Assembly: GCA_020025825.1 (NCBI GenBank)
Contig: JAHHRL010000001.1
Coordinates: 1 to 64,000 of the forward strand
Source: Faecalibacterium sp.
GTDB lineage: Bacteria > Bacillota > Clostridia > Oscillospirales > Ruminococcaceae
Length of the DNA: 64,000 bases
Direction: 5' to 3'
Of this stretch, positions 25,026 through 34,532 are shown one piece after another; the first letter of the stretch is position 1; each line of letters opens with the position of its first letter. A program made the translations under genes and the position numbers. The notes beneath the pieces are model-generated. The model was given only the letters and a program-made list of their open reading frames with translations. It ran no database searches and was not told the origin of the DNA.

Positions 25026-26207
25026 ATGAATGAACTGGAACTGAAATATGGCTGCAACCCGAATCAGAAGCCTTCTCGTATTTATATGGAAGACGGTACC
25101 GATTTGCCCGTTACTGTTTTGAACGGCAAGCCCGGCTATATCAACTTTTTGGATGCGCTGAACAGCATTCAGCTGGTAAACGAGCTGAAAAAGGCTTGCG
25201 GCAAACCCGCTGCTGCTTCCTTTAAGCATGTTTCTCCTGCCGGTGCAGCTTTGGGCCTGCCCCTGACCGACGTGGAGCGCAAGATGTACCACATTGGTGC
25301 AGATGTTGAGCTGACCGAGCTGGCTTGCGCATACGCTCGTGCACGTGGCGCCGACCGTATGTCCAGCTTTGGTGACTGGATTGCTTTGAGTGATGTGTGC
25401 GATGTAGCAACCGCAAAGCTGATTCAGCACGAAGTTTCGGACGGCATCATTGCTCCGGGTTATGAGCCTGAGGCACTGGCTATCCTGTCCAGCAAGAAAA
25501 AGGGCAACTACAACGTGGTGCAAATCGACCCCGCTTACAAGCCCAATCCCATTGAGCACAAGCAGGTGTTCGGCATTACTTTTGAGCAGGGCCGCAACGA
25601 GCTGGAAATCAATGTGGATACCATGCTGAACAATATTGTGACCGAAAATAAGGAAATGACCGATGCCCAGAAGCAGGACTTGGTTATCAGCCTGATTACC
25701 CTGAAGTACACCCAGTCCAACAGCGTTTGCTACGTGCAGAACGGTCAGACCATCGGTGTTGGCGCAGGCCAGCAGAGCCGCGTGCACTGCACTCGTCTGG
25801 CAGGCCAGAAGGCTGACAACTGGCAGCTGCGTCACATGGAAAAGGTGCTGAACCTGCCCTTCCGTGATGATGTGACCAAGCCCAACCGTGACAACGCTAT
25901 CGACGTATACATTGGCGATACCCCCGAGGACGTTATCGGTGATGATGTTTGGGCAGAGACCTTTACCCGCCAGCCCGAGCCGCTGACTGTAGAAGAAAAG
26001 AAGGCTTATCTGGCAAAGGTTACCGGCGTGGCACTGGGCAGCGATGCCTTCTTCCCCTTTGGTGACAATATCGAGCGTGCACGTCGTTCCGGCGTTACTG
26101 CAATTGTGCAGCCCGGCGGCTCTATCCGTGACCAGCAGGTGATTGATACCTGCAACAAATATGGCATTGCCATGGCATTTTGTGGAATTCGTTTGTTCCA
26201 CCACTAA
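25026..26207 (+). CDS. purH: AICAR formyltransferase, stand-alone (PurH C-terminal domain)
   Basis: Transfers formyl from 10-formyl-tetrahydrofolate to AICAR. The 393 residues match only the transformylase half of PurH: the FKHVSPAGAA motif holds the catalytic Lys-His pair, and the C-terminus ends with the family's IVQPGGSIRDQQVIDTCNKYGIAM and FCGIRLFHH. The ATG at 25026 follows AAAGGAAG; a TTG-initiated reading 33 bases upstream is less likely. It starts 34 bases after the PurO-like gene. Confidence 0.95.
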   Translation: MNELELKYGCNPNQKPSRIYMEDGTDLPVTVLNGKPGYINFLDALNSIQLVNELKKACGKPAAASFKHVSPAGAALGLPLTDVERKMYHIGADVELTELACAYARARGADRMSSFGDWIALSDVCDVATAKLIQHEVSDGIIAPGYEPEALAILSSKKKGNYNVVQIDPAYKPNPIEHKQVFGITFEQGRNELEINVDTMLNNIVTENKEMTDAQKQDLVISLITLKYTQSNSVCYVQNGQTIGVGAGQQSRVHCTRLAGQKADNWQLRHMEKVLNLPFRDDVTKPNRDNAIDVYIGDTPEDVIGDDVWAETFTRQPEPLTVEEKKAYLAKVTGVALGSDAFFPFGDNIERARRSGVTAIVQPGGSIRDQQVIDTCNKYGIAMAFCGIRLFHH

Positions 26208-26228
26208 ACTAAAACCCGAGGAAGTATT

Positions 26229-28337
26229 ATGTCTTTTGCGGTTCCCATTGTTGCAAACGGTAAAAAAGAAATTCGGATTTCGGCTGCGTGCTGTGGTTTA
26301 GCGGGTTGCTTTTTAGCCGGGGCGCTGGTGCTGTATACGAAATGCGGCGCCGGCGCAGGTGCAGCGATTTTAGTATGGGCGCTGTCCGTATTGGCGGTGT
26401 ATGTCCCCGGCAGCGCTTTGCGTGGATGGATTTGTCCGGATGCGGTACAAAGCCTGCACCCGATTCTGAATTTGATTTTCGGCGGTGCGGCTTTTTCTGT
26501 CAGCGTGGTGCTGGCCGGTGTACTGCATTGGCATTTTGTGCCTGTGTTGTGGAGCGTTTTAGGCTGGGGCCTTTGGCTGGTGCAGCGCCGCATGGGTGAC
26601 CACCGCAGCTTTTGCAATCGGAAAGACGGCTGTCTTTTGGTGCTGATTTGGTCGGTGTACGTTTTGCTGAATGCCCTTTGGGCAGTACGATACGTACATC
26701 CCGCTGTGGAAACCGTAGCACGGCCCAGTCAGGACTTTTTCTGGAACTTGGGCAATACCGAAAGCCTGTTGGCCGGGTTCCCTTTGGCAGATTTGCGTGT
26801 AAATGGCGTAACCGTAAGCTACCACTTTTTAACCGAGCTGCTCCAAGCGGGAATGTGTATGCTTTCACATATGCCGGCTTACGATGTGGTTGCGTTTTAC
26901 GGCTATGCGCCGATTGCCGCTGCAATGGTGATTGCGTTGTACGGTTTAGGTAAAACCCTTTGGGGGGATGCCGCCCGTGGCCGCAGCTTGCTTTTGGCAG
27001 CTATGCCGCTTTGGTTTGGCTGCGCCAGCCTTTGGAAGGTTATGGCAAACGGCACGGGTCGCTTTGGCAATGTTACTGCCTTGTATGCGGTTTCCAACAT
27101 TAACGGTCAGGCTACCGCATTTGCGGCGCTGGCAGCGTTTTTTGCCGTGTTTGCTGTACTGGAGCAAAACCACTGGGGCAGCAAACCGGGGCTTTGGATG
27201 GCAGCGGCAGCAGGCTTTTATCTGCTGGTGTTTGCCAAAAGCCCGCAGGCAGCAGTTTTGGCACTGGCACTTTTGTGTGCCTTTGCAGTACGAGGCATTG
27301 CGGGCATTGCCCAAAAGAAAAAGCTGCCCAAGCGTTTGGCAGGATTTTTCCTGTTGGTGCCGGTGGGCTTTTGGGTTGTGTATCGGCTGTGCTTTTCCGC
27401 CGGAGCAAATTCCAGCGTTAGCTTTTCTTTGACCGGTACGCTGAACCTGTACTTTTTTGCCAGCATTTTGCAGGCCCTGCAAATCCGTTTTGCGGCGGTG
27501 TGGCAGGTATTTCTGCCGGTGTTGTGGCTGGCACAAAGCTTTTTGGCTGCGCCGGCTGCATTTTGTGTTTGGGCAGTAAGTGCTGTGCGGGATTTGGTTC
27601 GCCTGCCCAAGGTGGATGCACAGCGTTTAACCTGGCATGCCTGCATTGCAGGCGGCCTACTGGCCTTTTATCTGTTTGACCATTATTCATCCAGCCAGCT
27701 GTATTTTATGGTGTTGGCACTGTTCTGTCTGGCATTGGTGTTTTTGGACCGCTTGCCCGCAATGTGGCAATGGCTGTCCAGCCGAAAGGGCGCTGCCGCA
27801 CGTGGGCTTGCAGCAGTGACAAAAGCCGCCGTTGGGATAATGGCTGCCATCAGCTGTGCAACCAGTTTGTGCTTTGGCTTGTGGCTGGTGCGTACTGCGC
27901 CCACACAGCTGGCAGGCGGTGTGCCGGACGAGCGTTATTATGCCCTGACGGCACAAGAGGAAAATGCGTGTGCGTGGCTTGCACAAAATATGGAGCAAGA
28001 TGCCATTTTTGCAACCAATCGAATGCATACCGGCACAGCGCTGGAAGGGCTTTCCAACGTGTATACAGGCTTTTCGGGGCGGCAGGCTTACTGCGAAAGC
28101 TTTAAGTATGCGGTTTCCAATATGGGCGATAATGCCGGGGACGTAATGACACGTTATGAGCAAGTAAGCCAAATGTTTGATGCCAACACCACAGAGAGTG
28201 AACTGCGTGCCCTGTGCGGCCGGACGGGTGTAACCTATCTGGTTTATCATGCAGGTTCACCGGGCAGTGATGCACAATTGGCCTGTTTTGAGCAGGTGTA
28301 TACATCAGATGTCATCTCTATTTACAAAGTAGCGTAA
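26229..28337 (+). CDS. Polytopic membrane protein, GT-C glycosyltransferase-like
   Basis: 702 residues with around a dozen membrane helices and a soluble C-terminal domain of about 140 residues beginning ENACAWLAQNMEQDAIFATN and ending SDVISIYKV. That layout and the loop PSQDFFWNLGNTESLL after an early helix resemble GT-C enzymes that move sugars from polyprenyl carriers outside the cell. The exact family is not clear to me. It lies between the AICAR transformylase gene and purD, 21 and 16 bases from them in the same direction, so it is co-transcribed with purine genes, which is unexpected. Function is not assigned. Confidence 0.75.
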   Translation: MSFAVPIVANGKKEIRISAACCGLAGCFLAGALVLYTKCGAGAGAAILVWALSVLAVYVPGSALRGWICPDAVQSLHPILNLIFGGAAFSVSVVLAGVLHWHFVPVLWSVLGWGLWLVQRRMGDHRSFCNRKDGCLLVLIWSVYVLLNALWAVRYVHPAVETVARPSQDFFWNLGNTESLLAGFPLADLRVNGVTVSYHFLTELLQAGMCMLSHMPAYDVVAFYGYAPIAAAMVIALYGLGKTLWGDAARGRSLLLAAMPLWFGCASLWKVMANGTGRFGNVTALYAVSNINGQATAFAALAAFFAVFAVLEQNHWGSKPGLWMAAAAGFYLLVFAKSPQAAVLALALLCAFAVRGIAGIAQKKKLPKRLAGFFLLVPVGFWVVYRLCFSAGANSSVSFSLTGTLNLYFFASILQALQIRFAAVWQVFLPVLWLAQSFLAAPAAFCVWAVSAVRDLVRLPKVDAQRLTWHACIAGGLLAFYLFDHYSSSQLYFMVLALFCLALVFLDRLPAMWQWLSSRKGAAARGLAAVTKAAVGIMAAISCATSLCFGLWLVRTAPTQLAGGVPDERYYALTAQEENACAWLAQNMEQDAIFATNRMHTGTALEGLSNVYTGFSGRQAYCESFKYAVSNMGDNAGDVMTRYEQVSQMFDANTTESELRALCGRTGVTYLVYHAGSPGSDAQLACFEQVYTSDVISIYKVA

Positions 28338-28353
28338 AGGAGTGCTGTAAACC

Positions 28354-29655
28354 ATGAAGATTCTTGTTGTAGGCGGCGGTGGCCGTGAGCATGCCATCAT
28401 TAAGGCGCTGAAAAAAAGCCCGGATTGCACCGAGATTTGGTGCGCACCCGGTAACGGTGGTATTTCCTGCGATGCCATTTGCAAAAACATCAAAGCAACC
28501 GACGTGCAGGCAATGGTGGCATTTGCCGCCGAGGAAAAGTTTGACTATGTAGTGGTTGCGCAGGACGACCCGCTGGCACTGGGCATGGTAGATGCTCTGG
28601 CAGCAGTGGGTATCCCGGCTTTTGGCCCGGATAAGGCCGCAGCCCGTATCGAAGCATCTAAGGTGTTCTCCAAGAATCTGATGCAGAAGTATGGCATTCC
28701 TACCGCAGGCTATGGCGTTTTTGATGACCCTGCACAGGCAATGGAGTATATCCGCAAGCAGGGCAAGTACCCGGTTGTTATTAAGGCCGACGGCCTGGCT
28801 TTGGGCAAGGGCGTGCTGATTTGCCAGAGCGAAGCAGAGGCAGAGGAAGGCATCAAGGAAATTATGCTGGACAAAAAGTTCGGCGCTTCCGGCAATAACG
28901 TAGTTGTGGAAGAGTTCCTGACAGGCCCCGAAGTTTCCGTTTTGGCATTTACCGACGGTACTACCTTAAAGCCCATGGTTTCCAGCATGGACCATAAGCG
29001 TGCAGGCGATAACGATACCGGCTTAAACACCGGCGGTATGGGTACTATCGCACCCAACCCCTACTATACGCCGGAAATGGCACAGCGCTGCATGGAGGAA
29101 ATCTTCCTGCCGACGATTCGTGCTATGCAGGCAGAGGGCTGCCCGTTTAAGGGCTGCCTGTACTTTGGCTTGATGCTTACCCCCGATGGCCCCAAGGTGA
29201 TTGAGTACAATTGCCGCTTTGGCGACCCGGAAACACAGGTTGTGCTGCCCCTGCTGGAAGGCGATTTGCTGCGCATTATGCGTGCAACAACCGACGGTAA
29301 TCTGGCTGATGTAGAGGTTCGTTTTGCGGACGGCGCAGCAGCCTGCGTTATTTTGGCATCGGGCGGTTACCCGGTAGCCTACGAAAAGGGCAAGGTAATT
29401 GACGGCTTGACCGAAGGCCAGCTGGCACAGCCTATGGACGGTGTTACTGTGTACCACTCCGGCACTGCTGTGCAGGACGGTGCAATGGTTACCGCAGGCG
29501 GCCGTGTGCTGGGCGTAAGCGCAACCGCAGCAACCTTGCCGCAGGCATTGGAAAAAGCATACAAGGCCTGCGATACCATTCATTTTGAAGCAATGCACAA
29601 GCGCACGGATATCGGACGCCGTGCCCTGGAAGCCCTGAAAACCCGGAATGTATAA
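28354..29655 (+). CDS. purD: Phosphoribosylamine-glycine ligase (GAR synthetase)
   Basis: ATP-grasp enzyme adding glycine to phosphoribosylamine. The 433 residues start with ILVVGGGGREHAIIKAL and contain the ATP-grasp core (FSKNLMQKYGIPTAGYGVFDD, KADGLALGKGV, NTGGMGTIAPNPYY, YNCRFGDPETQVVLPLL). Length is typical. AAAGGAG precedes the ATG. It sits between the membrane protein gene and purL, keeping the operon direction. Confidence 0.97.
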   Translation: MKILVVGGGGREHAIIKALKKSPDCTEIWCAPGNGGISCDAICKNIKATDVQAMVAFAAEEKFDYVVVAQDDPLALGMVDALAAVGIPAFGPDKAAARIEASKVFSKNLMQKYGIPTAGYGVFDDPAQAMEYIRKQGKYPVVIKADGLALGKGVLICQSEAEAEEGIKEIMLDKKFGASGNNVVVEEFLTGPEVSVLAFTDGTTLKPMVSSMDHKRAGDNDTGLNTGGMGTIAPNPYYTPEMAQRCMEEIFLPTIRAMQAEGCPFKGCLYFGLMLTPDGPKVIEYNCRFGDPETQVVLPLLEGDLLRIMRATTDGNLADVEVRFADGAAACVILASGGYPVAYEKGKVIDGLTEGQLAQPMDGVTVYHSGTAVQDGAMVTAGGRVLGVSATAATLPQALEKAYKACDTIHFEAMHKRTDIGRRALEALKTRNV

Positions 29656-29677
29656 GTGACAGAGGAGATGTGCGACT

Positions 29678-32600
29678 ATGGTATATCGTATTTATGTTGA
29701 AAAGAAACCCGGCTTTGACGGCGAGGCAAAAAGCCTGCAGGCCGAGCTGGTCAGCTTGCTGGGTATCCAAAACCTGAGCAATCTGCGTTTGCTGAACCGC
29801 TATGATGTGGAGGGCATTACCCCTGAGCTGTTTACCAAATGCAGCACAATTGTATTCAGCGAGCCGCCGGTAGATAACGTGTATCATGCAATTCCTGCAC
29901 ATGAGGGTGTAGCTTTTGCAGTGGAGTACCTGCCCGGTCAGTTCGACCAGCGTGCAGATTCTGCCTCCGAGTGCATTCAGCTGATTAGTCAGGGCGACCG
30001 TCCTCTGGTCCGCTCTGCACGTGTGTACCTGCTGGAGGGCGACCTGACCCAGCAGGAGCTGGATGCAATCAAGAAGTACGTCATCAACCCTGTGGAAGCA
30101 CGTGAGGCTGATTTGGGCGAAAAGCAGACCTTGAAGATGGAGTATGCCGTGCCCACGCAGGTTGCTGTGCTGGAAGGCTTCCGTACACTGGATGCTGAGG
30201 GCCTGCGTAAGTTCCGTCAGGACAACGGCTTGGCAATGGACGACGGCGATATTGCTTTCTGTCAGGAGTATTTCTGCAAGGAGCAGCGTGACCCCACTAT
30301 TACCGAAATCAAGATGATTGATACCTATTGGTCTGACCACTGCCGCCACACCACCTTTGGTACCATTTTGGACGAAGTGGAAATTGACGATGAGGTTGTG
30401 CAGGCTGCATTTGCCCGCTACATGGACCTGCGTGCAGAGCTGGGCCGTGAAAACAAGCCCCGCTGCATGATGGACCTGGGCACCATTGGCGCAAAGGCAC
30501 TGAAGGCTCGTGGCATTTTGAAGAATCTGGACGAGTCTGAGGAAATCAATGCCTGCACCGTAAAAATCAAGTGCGATGTAGACGGCGAAGACCAGGACTG
30601 GTTGTTCCTGTTTAAGAACGAAACCCACAACCACCCCACCGAAATCGAGCCCTTTGGCGGTGCAGCTACCTGCATCGGCGGTGCAATCCGTGACCCCCTG
30701 TCCGGCCGCAGCTACGTGTATCAGGCAATGCGTGTTACCGGTGCAGGCGACCCGCTGGTTCCTGTTTCCGAAACAATGGAGGGCAAGCTGCCTCAGCGTA
30801 AGCTGGTTACCACCGCAGCAGCAGGCTATTCCAGCTACGGCAACCAGATTGGCTTGGCTACCGGTCAGGTCAGCGAGCTGTACCACCCCGGTTACGTGGC
30901 AAAGCGTATGGAGATTGGCGCTGTTGTGGGCGCAACCCCTGCTGACCATGTGCGCCGTGAGTGCCCTGCACCCGGCGATGTGATTGTATTGCTGGGCGGC
31001 CGTACCGGTCGTGACGGCATCGGCGGTGCTACCGGCTCCTCTAAGGCACACAAGCTGGAAAGCTTGGAAACCTGTGGTGCAGAAGTGCAGAAGGGCAATG
31101 CACCTATCGAGCGTAAGCTGCAGCGTTTGTTCCGCCGCAAGGACGCTTGCCAGATGATTAAGCGCTGCAACGACTTTGGTGCAGGCGGCGTTTCTGTTGC
31201 AATCGGTGAGCTGGCAGACGGCTTACATATTGATTTGAACCGTGTTACCAAAAAGTACGATGGTCTGGACGGCACTGAGCTGGCTATCTCCGAAAGCCAG
31301 GAGCGTATGGCAGTAGCACTGGCTCCCGAAGACGTGGATGCATTCATCGCTTTGGCACACGAAGAAAACCTGGAGGCAACCCCCGTGGCAACCGTCACAG
31401 AGGAAGCTCGCTTGGTTATGGATTGGAACGGCAAGGCTATTGTGGATATCAGCCGTGAGTTCCTGAACTCCAACGGTGCAGAAAAGCACCAGAAGGTTCA
31501 TGTCCTGCGTGGTACCACTTGGCAGCCCCAGTGGGCAGGCGATACCTTTGGCGAAAAGATGTTTGACATGGTAGGCGACCTGAACGTTTGCAGCCAGAAG
31601 GGCCTGAGCGAACGCTTCGACTCTACCATCGGCGCAGCAACCGTGCTGATGCCTTTCGGCGGCAAGTACCAGCTGACCCCCGAAATGTCCATGGTTGCCA
31701 AGCTGCCCGTAGATGGCGAAACCACTACCTGCAGCGGTATGGCATGGGGCTTTAACCCCTACCTGATGAGTGCCGACCAGTACCGTGGCGCACTAATCAG
31801 CGTAGTAGAAAGCATCACCAAGCTGGTAGCTTCCGGCTTCCGTTATGAAGATGCATACCTGACCTTCCAGGAATATTTTGAGCGCTTGAATGATACCCCC
31901 GAGCGTTGGGGCAAGCCTTTGGCAGCTTTGCTGGGCGCTTTGGACGCACAGATGGGCTTGGGCGTAGGCTCTATCGGTGGTAAGGATAGTATGTCCGGCA
32001 GCTTTGAAAGCCTGGACGTTCCCCCCACACTGGTCAGCTTTGCTACCGCAGTGGGCAAGACCAAGAATGTAACCAGCGCAGCATTCCAGCAGGTTGGCAG
32101 CAATGTTTGCGTGTTCAGTCCTGTTTACGTAGATGGTCTGGTTCCTGATTTGGAAAGCCAGAAGAAGGTATACGAGGCAGTAGAAAGCCTGATTGCACAG
32201 GGACAGGTACGCTCCGCAGCCAGCGTTGGCTTTGGCGGCTTGGCCGAAGCTCTGTTCAAGATGGGTCTGGGCAACCGCATTGGTTTTGCAGCAGTTGAAG
32301 AAGCAGAGCTGAAGAACCTGTTCCGCCCGCTGTACGGCAGCTTTGTTCTGGAAGTGGCTGAGGGCGTAAACGTCGGCCATCTGCTGGGCAAGACCACTGC
32401 AGAATACACCTTTACCGCTTGCGGCGAAACACTGGACAGCGCAGCTTTGCAGGAGCGCTGGGAAAGCAAGCTGGAGCCTGTGTTCCCCTACCGTAAAGCA
32501 GGCGCAACTGTGGATAAGCTTTGCGGCAATGTGGAAGCACCCGCTGCACCCCATATCGGCAACGCAAAGCCCAAGGTTATTATCCCGGTGTTCCCCGGCA

Positions 32601-33364
32601 CCAACTGTGAGTACGACACCGCTCGTGCTTACACCCGTGCAGGTGCAGATGCCAAGATTCTGGTTATCAACAACCTGACCCCTGCCGCAGTTGCAGAAAG
32701 CTGCGCTGCTCTGGTTCAGGCAATTGACGAAAGCCAGATTGTGATGCTGCCCGGCGGCTTCTCCGGCGGCGACGAGCCGGACGGCAGTGCAAAGTTTATT
32801 GCAAGCTTCTTCCGTAACCCGGCTGTTACCGAGGCTGTACGCCGTTTGCTGCAGCAGCGTGACGGTTTGATGATGGGTATCTGCAACGGCTTCCAGGCTT
32901 TGATTAAGCTGGGTCTGGTGCCTTACGGCGATATTCGTCCCATTACCGCAGAGGACGCTACCCTGACCTTTAACACCATCGGCCGCCACCAGAGTATGCT
33001 GGTGCGTACCCGTATTGCTTCTACCGGCAGCCCCTGGCTGAACAAGTGCGCTGTTGGCGATGAGCACACTATCGCAATCAGCCACGGCGAGGGCCGCTTT
33101 GTGGCAAACGAAGAACTGCTGGCAAAGCTGATTCTCAACGGTCAGGTTGCTACCCAGTATGTGGATTTGGACGGCAACCCCACCATGGACCGCCGTTACA
33201 ACCCCAATGGCAGTGTGATGGCAATTGAAGGCATCACCAGCCCGGACGGCCGTGTCTTTGGTAAGATGGGCCACTCCGAGCGCAGTGCTGACCAGTTGTA
33301 CAAGAACGTACCTGGCAACAAGTATCAGCCGCTGTTTGAGTCCGGCGTAGAATACTTCAAATAA
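29678..33364 (+). CDS. purL: Phosphoribosylformylglycinamidine synthase, single-chain
   Basis: FGAM synthase converts FGAR to FGAM using ATP and glutamine. These 1228 residues are the long Clostridia-type form with synthetase and glutaminase in one chain. Visible are SDHCRHTTF, NETHNHPTEIEPFGGAATCIGGAIRD, the second PurM-like half (IGGKDSMSGSF), and a C-terminal class I amidotransferase with nucleophile Cys in MMGICNGFQAL and the His-Glu in SHGEGRF. No PurS or PurQ genes are needed. It is the last gene of the operon, followed by a strong terminator. purF, purC, purB and purK are not in the window. Confidence 0.97.
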   Translation: MVYRIYVEKKPGFDGEAKSLQAELVSLLGIQNLSNLRLLNRYDVEGITPELFTKCSTIVFSEPPVDNVYHAIPAHEGVAFAVEYLPGQFDQRADSASECIQLISQGDRPLVRSARVYLLEGDLTQQELDAIKKYVINPVEAREADLGEKQTLKMEYAVPTQVAVLEGFRTLDAEGLRKFRQDNGLAMDDGDIAFCQEYFCKEQRDPTITEIKMIDTYWSDHCRHTTFGTILDEVEIDDEVVQAAFARYMDLRAELGRENKPRCMMDLGTIGAKALKARGILKNLDESEEINACTVKIKCDVDGEDQDWLFLFKNETHNHPTEIEPFGGAATCIGGAIRDPLSGRSYVYQAMRVTGAGDPLVPVSETMEGKLPQRKLVTTAAAGYSSYGNQIGLATGQVSELYHPGYVAKRMEIGAVVGATPADHVRRECPAPGDVIVLLGGRTGRDGIGGATGSSKAHKLESLETCGAEVQKGNAPIERKLQRLFRRKDACQMIKRCNDFGAGGVSVAIGELADGLHIDLNRVTKKYDGLDGTELAISESQERMAVALAPEDVDAFIALAHEENLEATPVATVTEEARLVMDWNGKAIVDISREFLNSNGAEKHQKVHVLRGTTWQPQWAGDTFGEKMFDMVGDLNVCSQKGLSERFDSTIGAATVLMPFGGKYQLTPEMSMVAKLPVDGETTTCSGMAWGFNPYLMSADQYRGALISVVESITKLVASGFRYEDAYLTFQEYFERLNDTPERWGKPLAALLGALDAQMGLGVGSIGGKDSMSGSFESLDVPPTLVSFATAVGKTKNVTSAAFQQVGSNVCVFSPVYVDGLVPDLESQKKVYEAVESLIAQGQVRSAASVGFGGLAEALFKMGLGNRIGFAAVEEAELKNLFRPLYGSFVLEVAEGVNVGHLLGKTTAEYTFTACGETLDSAALQERWESKLEPVFPYRKAGATVDKLCGNVEAPAAPHIGNAKPKVIIPVFPGTNCEYDTARAYTRAGADAKILVINNLTPAAVAESCAALVQAIDESQIVMLPGGFSGGDEPDGSAKFIASFFRNPAVTEAVRRLLQQRDGLMMGICNGFQALIKLGLVPYGDIRPITAEDATLTFNTIGRHQSMLVRTRIASTGSPWLNKCAVGDEHTIAISHGEGRFVANEELLAKLILNGQVATQYVDLDGNPTMDRRYNPNGSVMAIEGITSPDGRVFGKMGHSERSADQLYKNVPGNKYQPLFESGVEYFK

Positions 33365-33374
33365 TGGAATCTGT

Positions 33375-33410
33375 AAAAGGAGGCTGCCTGCGGGCAGCCT
33401 CCTTTTTTGT
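33375..33410 (+). terminator. Purine operon terminator
   Basis: A perfect stem (AAAAGGAGGCTGCC/GGCAGCCTCCTTTT, loop TGCG) followed by Ts. Confidence 0.92.
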
Positions 33411-33563
33411 TGAAATGATAGAAGAAAACAGCAGAACTTTCCACAGAAGATATGGAAACTGTGGAAAAATCAATCGTTTTCTGGTACAATATTTTCGATT
33501 TGCGAGAAAAGTCTTGGGCAAGCTGTTTGCACAGGACAGATATTTGTACATAGGAGTTTGTAT

Positions 33564-34286
33564 ATGGAAACAACCCGTTTGGACAAGTTTTTGACGCAGG
33601 CACTGGCGATTACCCGCAGTCAGGCGAAAGAACTTCTGAGTAAAGGGAAAGTAACAGTAGATGGAGCTGTGTGCAAAAAAGGAGATACAAAGGTAACGGC
33701 GGCACAATCTATTTGCGCCGGTGGAACCTTGCTCACCGCTGCGGCGGAATATGTATATCTCATGCTGAATAAGCCTAAAGGGGTGGTGTCCGCCAGCCGT
33801 GACCCGAGGGAGGAAACCGTTGTGGATTTGGTGGCACAAGCATATCCACGTCGTACGCTGTTCCCTGCCGGACGTCTGGATAAAACCAGTACAGGTTTTG
33901 TGCTGATTACCGATGACGGTGCATTTGCACACGAGATTCTGCACCCGAAGCACCATGTACCCAAGGATTATGTGGTGGAAATTGATACGCCGCTGACGGA
34001 GGAAATGATACAGGGCTTTGCCGATGGTGTAACCTTGGCGGACGGACAAACCCTTGCGCCAGCGCAGGTACAAGCTGTCAGTGCGGACGGGCTGGTGGTA
34101 CGTGTGCAGCTGCGTCAGGGCGTATATCATCAAATTAAACGAATGTTCGGGGTATATGGGGCAGGCGTAAATGAGCTGCACCGAGACGGCATTGGCGGCG
34201 TATTGCTGGACGAAGCCCTTGCCCCGGGCGAATATCGTGCGCTGACAGAGGCCGAAGTGGAAAAAATTCGCACAGCGGCGCAATGA
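33564..34286 (+). CDS. rsuA: 16S rRNA pseudouridine synthase, RsuA family
   Basis: 240 residues: an N-terminal S4 RNA-binding domain (RLDKFLTQALAITRSQAKELL) and the catalytic domain with the invariant Asp in FPAGRLDKTSTG and the KMQ-like VYHQIKRMF segment. RsuA makes pseudouridine 516 in 16S rRNA; the sister family RluB/RluE modifies 23S, so the exact site is an inference. The ATG at 33564 has TAGGAG seven bases upstream. A TACAAT -10 with weak -35 lies near 33490. Confidence 0.88.
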   Translation: METTRLDKFLTQALAITRSQAKELLSKGKVTVDGAVCKKGDTKVTAAQSICAGGTLLTAAAEYVYLMLNKPKGVVSASRDPREETVVDLVAQAYPRRTLFPAGRLDKTSTGFVLITDDGAFAHEILHPKHHVPKDYVVEIDTPLTEEMIQGFADGVTLADGQTLAPAQVQAVSADGLVVRVQLRQGVYHQIKRMFGVYGAGVNELHRDGIGGVLLDEALAPGEYRALTEAEVEKIRTAAQ

Positions 34287-34334
34287 TTCGTGCAAGCTTT
34301 ACAAAAAAATAACACATTTAAGGGGTACAATAGA

Positions 34335-34366
34335 CACCGAAAAAGCCGAAAAATCGGTGATTTTCC
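34335..34366 (+). terminator. Possible weak terminator after rsuA
   Basis: CACCGA and TCGGTG pair around a 13-base loop, followed by ATTTTCC. The stem is short. Confidence 0.3.
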
Positions 34367-34418
34367 CCCTTGTCATAAATTTTATACAAGAATTTTCGTA
34401 CTTTTTTGTTAAAATATG

Positions 34419-34447
34419 TTGCGAAATACAATTCTGTTGTGTAAAAT
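34419..34447 (+). promoter_or_regulatory. Promoter of the PucR/CdaR-like regulator
   Basis: TTGCGA (34419-34424), 17-base spacer, TAAAAT (34442-34447), in an AT-rich stretch. Confidence 0.5.
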
Positions 34448-34532
34448 ATAGATTGTAAAGCTATGCAATTGTTCAATATGACCTAGCTTAAGCCGCACTG
34501 CGGTATAGAATAAAAAAAGGGGTATTACGGTT

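Noticed and set aside
24249..26204. 651-codon leftward frame over the PurO-like and AICAR transformylase genes
   Set aside because: Both sense genes are clear family members. The antisense frame shows only shadow composition.
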